A DNA stretch of 64,000 nt from Diaporthe sp. PMI_573 (GCA_021399435.1 JAJTUP010000054.1:1-64000), one strand, 5' to 3'; shown: positions 43,673-56,286, numbered from the stretch's first letter. Made by a program: numbers and translations. The notes: a model not told the origin generated them from the letters alone.

Positions 43673-44944
43673 ACGCTCTTCCCTTTGAATATAATCAATG
43701 GGATGAGGGCCCTGCCCAACGCATTAATACACTCGAGGAATGAAGTCCACGCTCGAGAATTGTAATCCAATTGAGCGATTAGGCTTCCCTTCAAATAGCC
43801 GAAGACAAGGGCTTCCTCCAAGCGACCCTCCATAATTCCCCCCTCATCAGCATTCCAGCGGTTGCCCGGTTTAATAGACTTTATAATAGGCAGCTACAGG
43901 AGGTCAAACCAAGACCCAATATTCTTCTTCATGGCTGCTCGAATCCTCAAGGCTTTAACACATTAATTCTTCTTCAATCAAAGTTCACGATAACAAGAGA
44001 GGAAGCCTCAAAGCCAAGTCCTTCCCAGGGGTGGGTGGTCTTCATTCGGGAAGGCCAGCCAGACTGCAAGACCCTGCAAATCATATCAGGTTAGGGCAAG
44101 CCCCAATTGACTCTAATTAATAATAACTATATACCGATCCGAGCTTACTGAATCACGAGGAAGTGACGAAACAGCGTTGCTAATATTTTCATATGAAAGC
44201 TGAGTTGGCGCGCAATAGTCAATTGCCTGCTTTGTATCTTGCATGAAGTGAAGAACTGGGGTCAAGAAGAGATTCACGTCCGCTTCCCGCCCCGAAAGAC
44301 AGACTTTTTCAGCTGAGGGGAAGCAAATATCCATCATAGGTACCGAATTATTACACTGGGCCAAGCGCAGCAAGCCATCGTGATCTTGGTTTTCGACAAC
44401 ATGGTTGGGAGGCATAGGAAGAGGATCCATCGAGCTGGCTCTTCCAGATGTACTGTACTGGCGGTATTCCTGCAGTTGAATTTGCGAAAAGGATTTGTAG
44501 GGGGGACTGAGTATCTGGCAATACAAGTAACAGGGAGAGCGTCAACAACTTGTGAGCATTTCTTTGCTTTTATGTCACAACCATGTAGCGTGCTCGAATG
44601 TTCACCTGTGACGGACTTCCTGCTGCCGTAGAACATATAGAATTCTCAGCGCCTCCCAGGCAGTGGTTACTGGGTGGTCTTTTCGCTTAAACAAAGGGAC
44701 CTTTTCAGGACTAAACAATGTTCAAATGCATTGTGAGCAAGTTCTACATTCGTTTACGTACTTCGAAAGTTCTTACAATACACAATATAAATTTCTACAG
44801 TACATAAGACTAGCGTGAGACGAAGCAATCATCTGCCGGTTTTGCGACCCTGATTCGTGTTCCCACACACCGACCTTCTTCACAGTAAAGTACTAGTCGG
44901 ATTAAGGAAGCAGAAGCACCAGTTCTACGAGGTGCCTTCTAGGG
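43673..44944. other. No confident gene
   Basis: A minus-strand frame of 137 codons (44113-44526) has readable but unrecognised sequence (MDPLPMPPNHVVENQDHDGL, LRLAQCNNSVPMMDICFPSA). The first of these is the kind of sequence seen in fungal regulators, but nothing else supports a gene. Confidence 0.25.
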
Positions 44945-45220
44945 TGGTTCGCTAAGTGATGTGCTTAGACAAAAGAGGAGTAAAGTACCGTACTCTGACA
45001 AGTACGATGATAACCCGAAGAACCGCACTTGATCCACATACTTTGGGGTGAAGGTAATATTATCTTCGCACAGGGCTATTCTCCCTCCATTGAAGTCGAG
45101 GGTGTTCCGGGGATAGGATTTCCTTGTCCTTCGCACGAAAACCTGCTTTGTTGAGCTCCTCTTCCTCTGTGAGAATTGCTTCGTACAGAACAACAACGTA
45201 TTCGCCCAAACCCCTGTCAT
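44945..45220 (-). pseudogene. Old Copia fragment related to the 56.8-kb element
   Basis: The minus-strand frame contains FNGGRIALCEDNITF, matching FNGGRISLEGENITF in the reverse-transcriptase end of the Copia element at 57-63 kb, with more decay (shifted frames give KAGFRAK-type matches to KKNFRAK). Only about 280 bp remain. One tcgtgcga motif (minus strand) sits at the equivalent place of the younger copy. Confidence 0.6.
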
Positions 45221-45371
45221 CGCCCTTCCTTAACACAGCTTAGTGACAGTCTAAGGATGGTTTAGGGTTTTCGTTGAGCCACATTGAACCACCAGATCTC
45301 TCCACTTCTCCTTTGAATACAGAGTTCAATTGGCTTCTGCCACTGACAGGGGGTTGGACGAATTTGGTGAA

Positions 45372-45551
45372 TTAATACGGTAGCTGCTCGAGAATGTGTG
45401 TGGGCACCACTTGGCGAGTAAGCGGAAGCCACACGTTGAAATGATTGTAGACGAGCCTTTCAATTTCACTGTTCACGTCCCCGCGGTTGAGCGAGTAGAA
45501 AGTATCTGACCACGAACCGCTATCATCAGCATCTGGAGAAGTTTTCGCCAT
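45372..45551 (-). pseudogene. Possible N-terminus of a fungal SAM-methyltransferase (UMTA/LaeA-like)
   Basis: From an ATG at 45551: TSPDADDSGSWSDTFYSLNR then GDVNSEIERLVYNHFNVWLP and VPTHILEQLPY before the stop. This resembles the first segment of a group of fungal methyltransferases of the UMTA type. The SAM-binding GxGxG motif is absent because the frame ends. Call from sequence style only. Confidence 0.35.
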
Positions 45552-47133
45552 ATTTACCGACAGTCTCTGACTGGACAGCACGGTGGTTCAGACTACGAAA
45601 CGTTGAGGGGTGGACGATGCACATGCATAAATAGACCGCTGCTCACTGTGACAAGCCTGCCCCAAAACTTTAGGAGCCAAGAAATACATCATAGTTGCAG
45701 TTTTAGGTTACATGGCGTAAAAGTGCTGTTTTCCATGCGGAGCTCAATACTTCCGAAGCCTGGATGCGAGTGTGGTGTGTTCGTCATCATCGCAGACGAT
45801 GCAAAATGGATTAATTCTAAAAACAGCACCGCCGCAGGAGTATGTAACAACCTCAAGCACATCTGGCTTTACCAGGATCGCCATCCCGGAAGCTTTTCGT
45901 TACGACGGCCCAGGAGCCATTACATGTCTTGTGCACGCGTCGGGCCAAGTCTAACGCGGCTATCCCTACCCGATTAGGCCCGCATATCAAGTTCAACCTA
46001 CTTTTTCGGTTTTAGGAGTAAATTATAAATCGAATGACCGATGTGCGTGTTTTACTACGCCACTAGGTTGGCATACGGCGTCGCAACTACCCAGGCCCAC
46101 TCCTTATCGATCCCATCTGCAATGCCAGATGGGTCATTTCCGAAACCTTGACTTATACACTGTGTAGTACGTTCCGGGACAAGGGTAGCAGTGCCCCGTT
46201 ATGGTCGGAGGAGCAGCTTTTGACTTTAATATAACCTTCTAGGGACCGGTAGTCGTGGTTGGTGGGGACGGAAATAGAGACTGAATTCCCGTGCGCCTCC
46301 CCACCAATCGCATCCGAGCTGCACAAACAAGCTCTCGGTTACGTTATCGAAATAGAGTTTGTGCTATATGCACCTCAGTGCCAGACGGAATTTGCTTCTG
46401 CAATACTGAACAGCACGACCACACACTCTCAGGTTGGAGGAGTAGTTTCGTCGGGGTAGCTTTTACGAGCGTCTGCTGAAGGTCCTGTGCCCATGTGATC
46501 TCCGACTGTCAAATGAGGCGCGTAGGCTTGACTCAGAGAGAAGTGTCGTTATCTCGTTACCCCCCCCCGGTCCGGGAAAGGGATCCTTGGGCCTGGACAA
46601 GTTGTGACAAGGTTTGGCTAACTGAGGAGTCACGGGCAATGCCATTAGCCTCACGAGCGCAAAGAACTTCCGCATTCGGACTTTGCTCCTCGTTCCCCAG
46701 ATGCATCGTGTTGCGTCAGCCCGGGCTGTCCGATAACTCTGCTGGCGTAGTAGCCAACCTTCTAGCTGTCGAAGTGGTTTGTTTTGGGTGGCCGTTAGGA
46801 AAAGGAACTGCCATCGTCTGATGGACGGCATTATTTCTTCCTATTTATGACAACGGCGTACCCCAAAACGAGAGATAAATATTCGCCTTGCGCTGCTTGT
46901 GGTGATATTTCACAAACAAGACGAGGATCAGAAGCGATAGCTGGGACTTGAAACAGGTCAGACGCTGTGATATTCCTCCATTTCACTGGTAAGTTTGCTA
47001 GCGCGAAACTTATTTGGCAACTGTTTATAAGTGTTGAGCGATACATAGTTACGGGACCGAGGGAAGCCGATATCGGTTAACTGGCGTTCCCTCGTCGCTT
47101 TCTAAAGAGTGTAGGAAATTCAACTTTGCGGTA
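45552..47133. other. No supported gene
   Basis: Short frames only. A run of nine C lies at about 46561-46569. Nothing recognised. Confidence 0.3.
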
Positions 47134-47547
47134 TTGCTAACGGAACAGACAGTCAGCCCGCTCGGCATGGACCGTCTGACGGGCAAATACTCAAAGGAAA
47201 ATCCTCCTCCGTCGGGGAGGAATTTCGGGAACTACCCCATGGAGAAGCTCGCACCCCTTCCGGATACCCTGCGCAAGATCGCGGCCGCGCACGATGTAAA
47301 GTCCAGTGCTGTGGCACTGAAGTGGGTAATTTAGAAGGGCGGCATCCCGCTTGGTGGGGTTAAGAATGCGAAGCAGGCCGAAGAGAATGGGAAGGCCGCC
47401 AGTGATGAGTGCGTATTGACCCAGAGCGAGATGGAGGAGCTGGATAAACTCTCTCGTTGGAACGACGAGCATGATGTGGCAGCATGGTTGATGTGGAAGA
47501 AAATCGCTGCATGCAACCATATCAGGAGCAGTCGACGACACTTTTAG
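47134..47547 (+). pseudogene. Aldo-keto reductase C-terminal fragment with in-frame stop
   Basis: The frame reads PLGMDRLTGKYSKENPPPSG, then MEKLAPLPDTLRKIAAAHDV, SSAVALKWVI, a TAG at 47332-47334, and on in the same frame IPLGGVKNAKQAEENGKAAS and LTQSEMEELDKLSRW. This is the end of a fungal aldo/keto reductase, with the NADP-binding IPLGGxxNxxQxxEN motif. The catalytic Tyr region and barrel start are missing upstream. The stop plus truncation make it a pseudogene. Confidence 0.7.
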
Positions 47548-49616
47548 ATGCCAACAATATTGCATTGGCAAACAGCTGAGACTGCATGCCAACTAAACTC
47601 AACACATGCAGCGCATAAAGTGCTAGATACAATGAACTTCAATCTCTACACCCCGGAAACACCATTGGTTCTCATGATGTTGACCATCGATTTTGCAAAC
47701 AATTCACATATTGTTGTTCGTGGTCTGCTACTTCTGCTCGGCAGTGTTAGAAATTAACCTTCTCCGCGGCCGGCTATTTCTCGTTCTCGGGTGGTTTCAA
47801 GTTGCTCGTGAACGAGGCGCTCCCGTTCAGTTATCTCTAGTCCATTAAAGATAAACAATACCCGGCGTTGAGACTAGACGGGTCGCGATGGCACACAAAA
47901 TGGGCATGTGGACAAGTTCCCAACAGGTCAAGATCGATGACCAGATGGTCAGGCGTGGAGAGCTTGCACAACCAAGTCATCTAAGATAGCACGACAAAAT
48001 ATCCAGGTATGGCAGAAAGCAGCTCAAGAGGCCCATGGTGTGCCGGCAGAGCCGTCCACAGACTTGGACCAGGAGCGCCTTCACTTATTTGGTGAGTGGT
48101 AAACTGTTGCTCTGGATGGTCCGTCGCGGCCGATTTGTATGATAATACGCCAGTTGCTCGTCATTGCCATCGTTCATTGGAGAGGGAAAACGAGTCTCGT
48201 GGTGGAACCTGTGCTCCATGCCGCTTTGCATTGCTAAGCGATGTGTCCGAAGGATTGAAATCATAGCATCTGTCATGATCCGTGAATGCCACATCTGGTC
48301 ACAAAGGGCGACGATGCATCAGTCTCGTCACTGAGTCACCGTCACTATGTACTGAGGTAGTAGTCACATGTATATCCGCATTGCGTTTATCAGGCATTAT
48401 TACCCACTATTTGAACGTGCATCGGACTAGATTCAATCCTTGAGTGGATCATTTCGGGGTCCGGACTCGATCGTCCACTGTATTTCCGAGTTGGGGAAGC
48501 ATTCGCCCGAACGTTAAAGTCCGAAGCATTCTCATACACTCAGTATGCCATGAGAAGCACCCGGGGCCCATGAATGTGAGCCGAGAGGAGGCTCCTGCGA
48601 CTAGGATCTTGCAAATCACGTAATGCAAAATCGTGTTACAAGCGGGAGCTCGGGAGAGTTTGTTGTTTTATTGAACTCTATCTAGTTGACATTGGGGTCT
48701 CTGGGATCCCCGGAAGCTTCTTAGTGGAGCCTCTGGGTCCTCAGGCCTTTGCTTTTGTTATTTCCGCCGACACGATTAAACATGGGATGAAAACTTTAAA
48801 GAGGTCGCCCCGTACGACTGACTCTCCACCCCCACCGATCTCTAAAGAGTGTTGACTCGGAGGGATCACTCGACCCGCAAACTAGGATGCTACTATCGCT
48901 GGAGTTGTCTGCTTCTGCAGTGGCACTTGTTGTATAGAGCCCCATCAAATCCACCTCAACTGGAGGTCGTCCTGGAAGCTGGAGGGTTGGCTTGGACGGG
49001 ATCATGTTCCGCATCGTCAAATTAATGCCGGGAGGTAAAATGGCCATAATTCAGTCCGTCAAAAGAACGTTCACTTGAAAGCTGCGAACCCCCATGATTT
49101 GTCTCTCACCTGTCTGTCAAATGCGCTCGTGTCATAAGATGTCCGCCAACGTTGTATGCTCGAGTGCCGTTGTAGCAGCCCGCAGCACTTAGTGGCATGC
49201 AATGCCACTCAAAGTCTCTTAATGCCGGCCAGCTCCTTCTCCGAGTCCGCAATCATTCCAAAAAAGTAAGCGTCGACTAAAGTGTGCTGGCCGGAGACTT
49301 CGGGATGGTCTGGGTATCATTATCTGTTGAGACTCGCAGTGCAGGACACGGGTTTTGCTACTCCCCGCGGAACGAGCAACACGAAGTTGAACATGAAGGA
49401 CGGGTTCTGGGTAGAGACAGACTCAGACAACTAACTTATAAATAGGCCGGACACCATTGTATGATTCGATCCATTTTTTCACTTCTAGTCTCTCACTGCC
49501 GTTGGAACTTGGCCACTTGCTGTTTCGCCTTGCCCTTGCCCTTGCCCTAGTTTTTGGTTTTGTTTTGTTTTGCACGTCAATAAGTAGCCCCTCCTGCCTG
49601 TTCCTGCAGCAAACGA
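47548..49616. other. No confident gene; upstream of tyrosinase
   Basis: Frames on the minus strand (48085-48294 and 48796-49047) have no recognised motif. The region just before 49617 holds tataaatagg near 49437 and a C/T-rich leader, a reasonable promoter for the tyrosinase gene. Confidence 0.35.
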
Positions 49617-50848
49617 ATGATAATGGCCCCTCTCACCTTTGTATCCGTCGTTTTATATAGCTTGTGTTCGCTAGCTAATGCCTCCCCCCTGTGGCCGAGG
49701 CAGACTGACGGCGTCACAACTGGGACTTGTGCTAATCTTCACCAACGCAAAGCGTGGCACAATCTCACAGATGACGAGAAGACGGCCTATATCGAAGCAG
49801 AACTTTGTTTGATGCGCTCACCTCCAAAGACTGGTCAGCCACTGGCCCAGAATCGCTGGGATGAATTTACCGTCGCTCATGAGGTCCAGACCCGTAAGCC
49901 CAAACCTTGCCAAATATCTCAGCTTGGTATCTTCCAGAATGTTCTGGGGTACATTTACTTGGGGTTCCGACGAATTGCTAACGGATATCAGAATGGGTTC
50001 ATGATGTTGGACACTTTCTCCCGTGGCACCGCTACCTCGTGTTGGCGCATGAGAATGCCTTGCGCGATGAGTGTAACTATGTAGGGTACCAACCGTACTG
50101 GGAAGAGACCCTTGATATCGGCGCCCTCGCATCGAGCATATTGTTCGACCCAGTCACGGGCTTTGGTGGGCAGGGCGGCGAGTGCATCGATGATGGCCCA
50201 TTTGCGAATTTGACCATCAACCTGAGCTACAATTACTCCAGCCTCGAATTCTTTGCCGACAATCGCTGCGTATCTCGCTCCTTTGACGATGAATTGTTTC
50301 TCTGTAAGCATCATTCTTCCCCTTTCACGGATCCCCATCTTCCATGTTTTGGAATGTTCCAGACTGGAACACTTTAGGCACCGTAGCAGGTGACTGACAT
50401 GTTACCAGTTGGCAACCAGACAAACATCGACGCGTGTTTCGCCTCGGAAGATGCTACCGTCGCTCTCGATTGCTACTCTGTCAACCCTCACGGTGGCGGC
50501 CATGTTGGTGTTGGTGGAACGATGGCTAATGCCGCCGCCTCTATTGGCGACCCTCTATTCTTCCTTCACCACACCAACCTAGACCGCCTGTGGTGGGACT
50601 GGCAACAGGTCGATCCGGACGCAAGAACATACGCTATCGGGCCCCTGAGAAATCAGCCGACTAAGGCCTGGCTTGAAACATTCGGCCCCTTGCCAGCGCC
50701 CGGACCCGAGTTCTTGGATTATTCAGGGGACAATGGAAATGTTACAACGTTGAACCATGTGCTATGGCTCGCAGGTCTCGCGCCGAATATAACGTTGGCA
50801 GAGGTGATGGACTTGAGCAATACTCTTAATTGCGCTGAGTACGTTTAG
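49617..50848 (+). CDS. Secreted tyrosinase (type-3 copper oxidase), intact, 3 exons
   Basis: Tyrosinases oxidise monophenols and diphenols to quinones, as in melanin-type pigment formation. Exons 49617-49893, 49992-50303 and 50409-50848 are joined by GT-AG introns of 98 and 105 bp, giving 342 aa. The first splice joins VAHEVQT to QWVHDVGHFLPWHRYLVLAH, rebuilding the CuA site. CuB is readable as HGGGHVGVGG and DPLFFLHHTNLDRLWW. GYQPYWEETLDIG and other family blocks are present. The start TFVSVVLYSLCSLANASP is a likely signal peptide. The length fits short secreted fungal tyrosinases without a long C-terminal cap. No damage is seen. Confidence 0.85.
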
Positions 50849-50883
50849 CCTGATCACTCGAAGGTCTTGATTACGGATCTAGA

Positions 50884-51081
50884 AACCTGGTTGACCTGTT
50901 CTTGGTTGTGATTGGTGCCTATATCGCGGACAAAGTTCAGGATTTGCAGACCTCCTTCGCAAGGTTTGGCGGCCATGATCGCATCATGTACTACAACATC
51001 ATTTACTTCGGATCTGTCGCACAGGCCGGCTATGGCGCTACCTGTATGATCACCGCTCTGGTGGCTGGCGTCATTTTATAA
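50884..51081 (+). pseudogene. Small hydrophobic open frame after tyrosinase
   Basis: A frame without start codon reads LVDLFLVVIGAYIADKVQDL, QTSFARFGGHDRIMYYNIIY, and ends MITALVAGVIL at 51081. It looks coding and has two hydrophobic stretches, so it may be a last exon or a piece of a membrane protein. A splice to tyrosinase in the right phase was not found. It ends 68 bp before the hAT5 left end. Confidence 0.3.
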
Positions 51082-51148
51082 ATATGTGACCATGACCAGA
51101 TAATCGAGTCTGGGCTCAGGCAGCAGCTGAACGGCGGGAAGCACCGGG

Positions 51149-54100
51149 CAGAGTGTCCTTCCAACCAACCCAACCAACCCAACCCTTCGATTGGATCGAT
51201 TGGACACTTTCACAGCCAGGATTGGTTGGACCCAACCAACCTGAACCCAGGATTGGTTGGAGTTGGATGAGTTGGCAATCCATCCACAACATCAGGGATG
51301 GAAACAACCAGTTTCTGACAGTTTGCGTCCACACCGTGGCAGTGAACCCCAGAGACTGTGGGAGAGTTGGAGAGTCTTATCCGGGCTGCCAAACTATATA
51401 ATACCCTCTTTCTTCCATGAACGAACACACTGCGACATCCCAATGCTCCAACGGTCCAACCTAGTCCTTAATACGCCCACCATACGCCCACAAGAGCTGA
51501 ATTCTCGCTCTGTTTGCGTAGACATCGCTGGGATCGACAAGACGTCGCTGGCCATACGAGAAAGCCTTGGGTATTCCTTCTCGTGTGCCTTCCACCAAAG
51601 ATACGGGTTCTCTCGATAGAGCTGAGGATCCGCACGCTTCCAAGTCCTACAATACCTCTCGTACTCGTCAAGGAAGGGAACCGTGCCGGTATCAATGGCC
51701 ATCATCTCATCCTCATCGTCTTCCATTGCTGAATCAAGGAAGGTTTCGAATTCACTGCGTCCCTTCTGGGAAGTAGATGTCGACGATGAAGAGGCAGCGT
51801 CGGCGGACTTCAAGGGCATATTCTGATAGTCTTTCTCCCACAACTTCTTCACGGAATGCTTATATTCTGAAAGCCACTCCTTCGCATTAGGATTGCCTTT
51901 GAAATACTTCGCCAGCGCCGTCCAGCCATAACAAGGGTGTAGAACAATAGCAGAGGCGTACACAGGCGGGCACAGCTTTTGGTAATAGCTGTCAAGCTTT
52001 TCCCAAGCCAAGTTAATATGGCTCTGTACCATAGTGACTGACTTGGAGTCAAGCCCATCGACCAGGTCAGTATTCATCTTCAGCTTCTCGAGATGGTTAA
52101 GGAGGAACTCGAAGGACTGAAAGTATTCCCAAAACGCGCCGGAGCGGGATGTGACCATCCCCAGCAGGCTCGCCATTGCCCTGTAGGCGGGTCGAGATAG
52201 CGTCAAAGGCACCGAGAACCTTTAGAAACGCCTCGATAATATCCCAGTCGTTGTCTTCCAACTTATCGTCAAGAATCGTGGGCTTTTTCATACCCTTCTT
52301 CAGCTGCTTCTCGTGCTCCTATTGTTCTTGGATATATATTACCAATCGAGAAAAGTAAGAACGAAGAAACTTCGCTCGTTGCATCATCCTGTACCTCGAG
52401 TTCCAGCGAGTCTCGTTATCGGCCACAGGCATAAGGGGCTTCCTAATCTTTCCAGTTGTTTTGTCGATGGGGCTGAGTTTGCCAGAGGCTATGTCTTCCT
52501 TCTGCCATTCAAGGAGCAGTTGAACGAGCTGCGGGGAGTTGTTGATAGCGCCGACGAAATTGTGAAGCCGTCCAATGGGTCCTTTCCTCCTCCACTGCTT
52601 CAACTCATCGCTGACAGTGTTGAAATCAAAGTCAGCATCATCTTCAGTGTCAATCGCATCGGCAGTGGCGCCAAAGATCAACTGCTTCACCACCAGGTTG
52701 AGGATATGGCCAAGGCAGCGAAGGCGGCGGTCTTCTGGTCAAAGTCGAATTCATCAGCAAGGGCCGCTACTGCTGTATCGTTATTATAGGCGTTGTCAAG
52801 GACGAAGTAGCCTAATCGAGAAGAGTCAATCCCGAAGTCTGAAAGCACACTTGCCACCTCGTCCGCAAGATTGTCTCCAGTATGTTTTCCCTGGACTGAA
52901 GGCAACCCAAGAAGCAACTTGCGATGATTCCAGTCTGCGTCAATGAAGAAGACATTAATTCCTAGCAAAGATAAACGATTGCGACATGTCCAGCCATCAA
53001 AAGTGACGTGAATTCTTCCCCGCGCTGTCTTGAGAAGCTCTGTAACTGGCCCTTGTGCCTGTTTGTACAAGTTGTCGAGCCTGTCCCGAAGAACCATTGC
53101 AGAAGGTATTCGGCCTTTGAAGGCAGGGCTAAGGTGGAGAACGATATTCTGGAACCTGTTGCTCTCGACGATACGGAAAGGGAGGTTCTCGGTAGTAATC
53201 CATTCGATCAGGAGCTCATCCAGTGCATTGGTCTTCCGACTTTATTGAGCATATTGTACAGAACATTCTGTCCATCATTCGTTTCGGTGTTGACGTTATA
53301 CATCGTTGCAAGGTTCTTCGAAATGGAGATTGGCTTTGGTTTGTTGCCAGATAAGTCCTACAAAGCCAGCAAGTTAGTGACTACTAAGATGGAAGGGAAG
53401 AATAGTAAATTGAAGCTTACACAGATACCATGACGCTTCAAGAGGTGTCTCTCAATGTTTGACGTGCCATCTGAGGCAAAGTTGTAGTCAAGAGGGAGCC
53501 GGCACTTCCTCCTTGCACAAAGACGGCAGATCCAACGGAGTCGTTCCCTCCCATCCTTCTCTTTGACCCGGAACCCTTTCTTCCACCACCAGGCTTTCCG
53601 TGAAGGCTTTGTCTTCGGTGGAGTGGCAAACCGAAGGCTATGTTTGAAGATGTGATGCGGAAAAGACGTAATCTCACTGTGGCTCGGGCTGGCTTCGAGA
53701 TCGATTTCTCCGGCAGGAATGGAAGGTACTGTCGAGAAGAAAGAGCTTGGAGTTGCTGAGAATGAAGAGGAGGATGTTGGCCGACGTGGGCGAGGGCTGC
53801 TTTCGAAGTGGGATTGAACGTGCGGCTGGTTCCCAGGTAGAGGGAGAGAGTATGAAAATTCTGACATTCCGGCAACCCTGGGCTTGATGGTGAAGATGGA
53901 GCTCTTCACCCAGGCAGCAACTTGACAGAGATTCTCTGTCTCTTTTATATGCGTTTCTGCCATCTGATTTTGCCAGGGCGATGAAAGAAACGCGTACAAG
54001 TGCCCTCCTGTTGCCTTTAGACGCGTCGAAAACACAAGATAAACAAGGTTGTTTCACGACTTGGGACCAGCTGGCAGGGGACTGGGACCTCACTGGAGGT

Positions 54101-54364
54101 CAATGAACTGGCTGAGGATAATAATAAAAACGACTACATCAAGTAGGATTCTACAGGGAAAAGAATATAAAAGCCGTACACCTCAAAAACCCTGGAAAAC
54201 AATATTGCTCAAGAAATTGGACGGGTTGTCAACCCATCCAACCAACCACAGGCTCAAATTGGTTGGTTGGCTAAGGCGGAATCCTAGGGTTGGTTGGTTG
54301 CAATGGCCGGTTGGCCAACTGGATTGGCCAACCGGTTGGAAGAGTTGGTTGGAAGGACACCCTG
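51149..54364 (-). mobile_element. hAT element 5, about 3.2 kb
   Basis: Left end cagagtgtccttccaacc at 51149; right end is its reverse complement with one mismatch (cagggtgtccttccaacc) ending at 54364. Inside the ends are arrays of ccaaccaa/ttggttgg words (51160-51260 and 54235-54350). The flanking 8 bp (gcaccggg and ttatataa) differ. On the right the FAD dehydrogenase gene stops at this boundary, but its remainder is not on the left side. Confidence 0.8.
51394..54035 (-). pseudogene. hAT transposase 5, degenerate
   Basis: Pieces in order on the minus strand: Ser/Pro-rich start, BED-type finger (LRWICRLCARRKCRLPLDYN, then TSNIERHLLKRHGIC), an intron-like gtaagc...gtag near 53365-53430, ALDELLIEWITTENLPFRIV, the catalytic block RIHVTFDGWTCRNRLSLLGI, and GYFVLDNAYNNDTAVAAL. 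After that come WRRKGPIGRLHNFVG, VADNETRWNSRYRMMQRAKF and the C-terminal dimerisation block EYPRLSRMASDVLSIPAMST followed by EREFSSCGRM. Frames shift near 53235, 52690 and 52200, and a TAG lies at 52319-52321. All domains are recognisable but no continuous protein is possible. Confidence 0.75.
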
Positions 54365-55734
54365 TTATATAAGAATCCCAACTTAATAGAAGATTTAGGT
54401 GTGAGACCTGGGAGGAGACAGCCCAGCATATACTTTCTGCGGTAACGGGAGTCAAGAATAATCCAGGAGTAGATAGAGGGAACTTCTTCCGTCCTTGCCA
54501 GCATGCTGCGGCCAGCATCGCAGTAACATTCAGATTTGTTGAAATATCGCCGCCCGGACTGGTCAATAACGATCAAGTGAGGGAATGAGCGGGACATCTA
54601 AGACGGGCTTCCCGTTGTCCATAAAGCATGGCATCCACCAAGCGTGTTTCATAAGGGTTATATCAGCCCCGACATCCATGCCAGCTTTGATGCCATCGCC
54701 TTTGTCCTCCGGTGCAGTCAGACTCCATCCAGCATCAGTGGGCTTCTGCAGATATTGCTTTCGCATCTCTGGGCTCCTGGAGAACCCACCAGCGGCAAGG
54801 ACGACTCCTCTCTTGGCTTGGAACCTCAGAATTTCCCCATCGCGCTCGATGAGAGCGCCCACCACCTTGCCAGTGGGAGTAGTGAGAAGCTGATTCAATC
54901 CGGCGTTAGTCCAGATCTGCGTTCCAAGACCTAAATTGGTATGTAAGAGTTGAGCAACCAGTCCAACTCCGGCGGCGAAAGGCTTCTCTCCGCGTATCAG
55001 GGTCCTGAGGGGCCTTAGCACAACCAGTTGGACAGCCTTGAGGAAGCCTCCAATCGAGGCGCCAAATCGAAACAGAACTCGCGACTCCACAGCGCTCATG
55101 ACAGGCTGCCAGTCGACGGGCGTGCGCAAACGGCTCCGCCATGCAGCGTTCAGGTTTCTCAGGTCAAATTGAGCAGGTGATATGCTTCTGCTCGTGAGGC
55201 TCGCCCCAGGTTCCAAGGCATGGTAGTCTGGGTAGGGCAGGTCCAGGTTCCATTTAAAACCCTGGTCATCAAGGAACTTGGCCATCTTGGGGCTGTGTTC
55301 AAGGTACGCGGCTCTCCGTGCTGGCGTGCTGGCTGGTGTTGTTTCTTTGACAATGGAGTCGATATATGTCGCTGCGTCTTGTGGCGAATCGTAAATTCCG
55401 TGTTGAGGCTGAAGATGATTGCAAGGAACCCATACGCCGCCGCCAGAGTAGGCCGTCGTACCTCCGAGCTTGCTAGTCTTCTCTACAACAAGAGTGTCCA
55501 TCTGGAGAGATCGACTTCTGGCTGCAGCTGTCAGGCCTGCGGCCCCTGATCCACAACTAGAACATCCGTGACGTGGTCAAAGGAGCCTGTCTTCGCATCG
55601 ACAGAGGCGCACCGAGTTTGTCGGAGGTATCCGCTTTTCAACGGTCGAAGGCTTTGAGTTGGATGCCTCGATACTCTCATGGTTGGCAAGGTCACCACCC
55701 GCCTCACATAAGCGAAAGAAAGGTGAGATGTCAT
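54365..55734 (-). pseudogene. FAD-dependent dehydrogenase (3-ketosteroid dehydrogenase-like), broken and truncated
   Basis: Enzymes of this FAD_binding_2 group oxidise or reduce steroid-like or dicarboxylate substrates. On the minus strand DVLVV opens the Rossmann motif, but one base is missing before SGAAGLTAA, which falls in another frame (near 55550), so the glycine loop is interrupted. The main frame (54563-55501) has EKTSKLGGTTAYSGGGVWVP, GVGLVAQLLHTNLGLGTQIW and GVVLAAGGFSRSPEMRKQYL. Another shift near 54566 leads to IVIDQSGRRYFNKSECYCDA and on to TPKSSIKLGFL at the hAT5 boundary (54364). The last part of the gene, beyond that, is not in the window. Start codon uncertain; the ATG at 55734 is in frame. 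Confidence 0.75.
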
Positions 55735-56286
55735 GGTTTGGTCTTTTTGCGAAGGACATAAGCATGTAGAAGGACGGAGGGCAGGTCAAGGCTGAGAGTA
55801 TGTAATTATATTACAACTTGAGGGCACTAAGCCTGAACGAGATACGACGGTCTCGCCTTCTTGGAACCTACCGAGGAGCTGGATAAGATGAACGGGAATT
55901 TAAGTATAATTAATAAGGTAATCAAATACACCCTGAGGTATTTAGCCTTACGCGTGAATTCTACTTAACATCCTTTATCTCAGACTTACTCTAATAGAGT
56001 AAATACTAGGTAGGGGATTCAAATAAGAAAACATAGTTATGTAACAAAAACAGGCTTGGTTAATTCTATAGGCAGGATGCGTACTCCACATGTGCCTTGA
56101 CTAGCATGTCAGCTAGTTTAACTAATTTAGTGTGTCGGCGACTCGCCGACGCTCCCTCCCGGTGTTAGGGACACCATGGGCTCCGCATTCCCTAAGTCCG
56201 CATAACAAAAATGCGGTCAAGAGAAGAGTCCAGGGCACTTGCATAGGGCGAATCGACGAATTCTGCATTCTTGCTAAACTGTCTAA
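55735..56286. other. Intergenic between the FAD and EthD genes
   Basis: AT-rich, no gene. It would hold the promoter of the minus-strand FAD gene and the 3' region of the EthD gene. Confidence 0.35.

Noticed and set aside
46463..46831. 122-aa minus-strand frame
   Set aside because: It spans a run of nine C and has the Arg/Ser/Leu-rich look of non-coding DNA.
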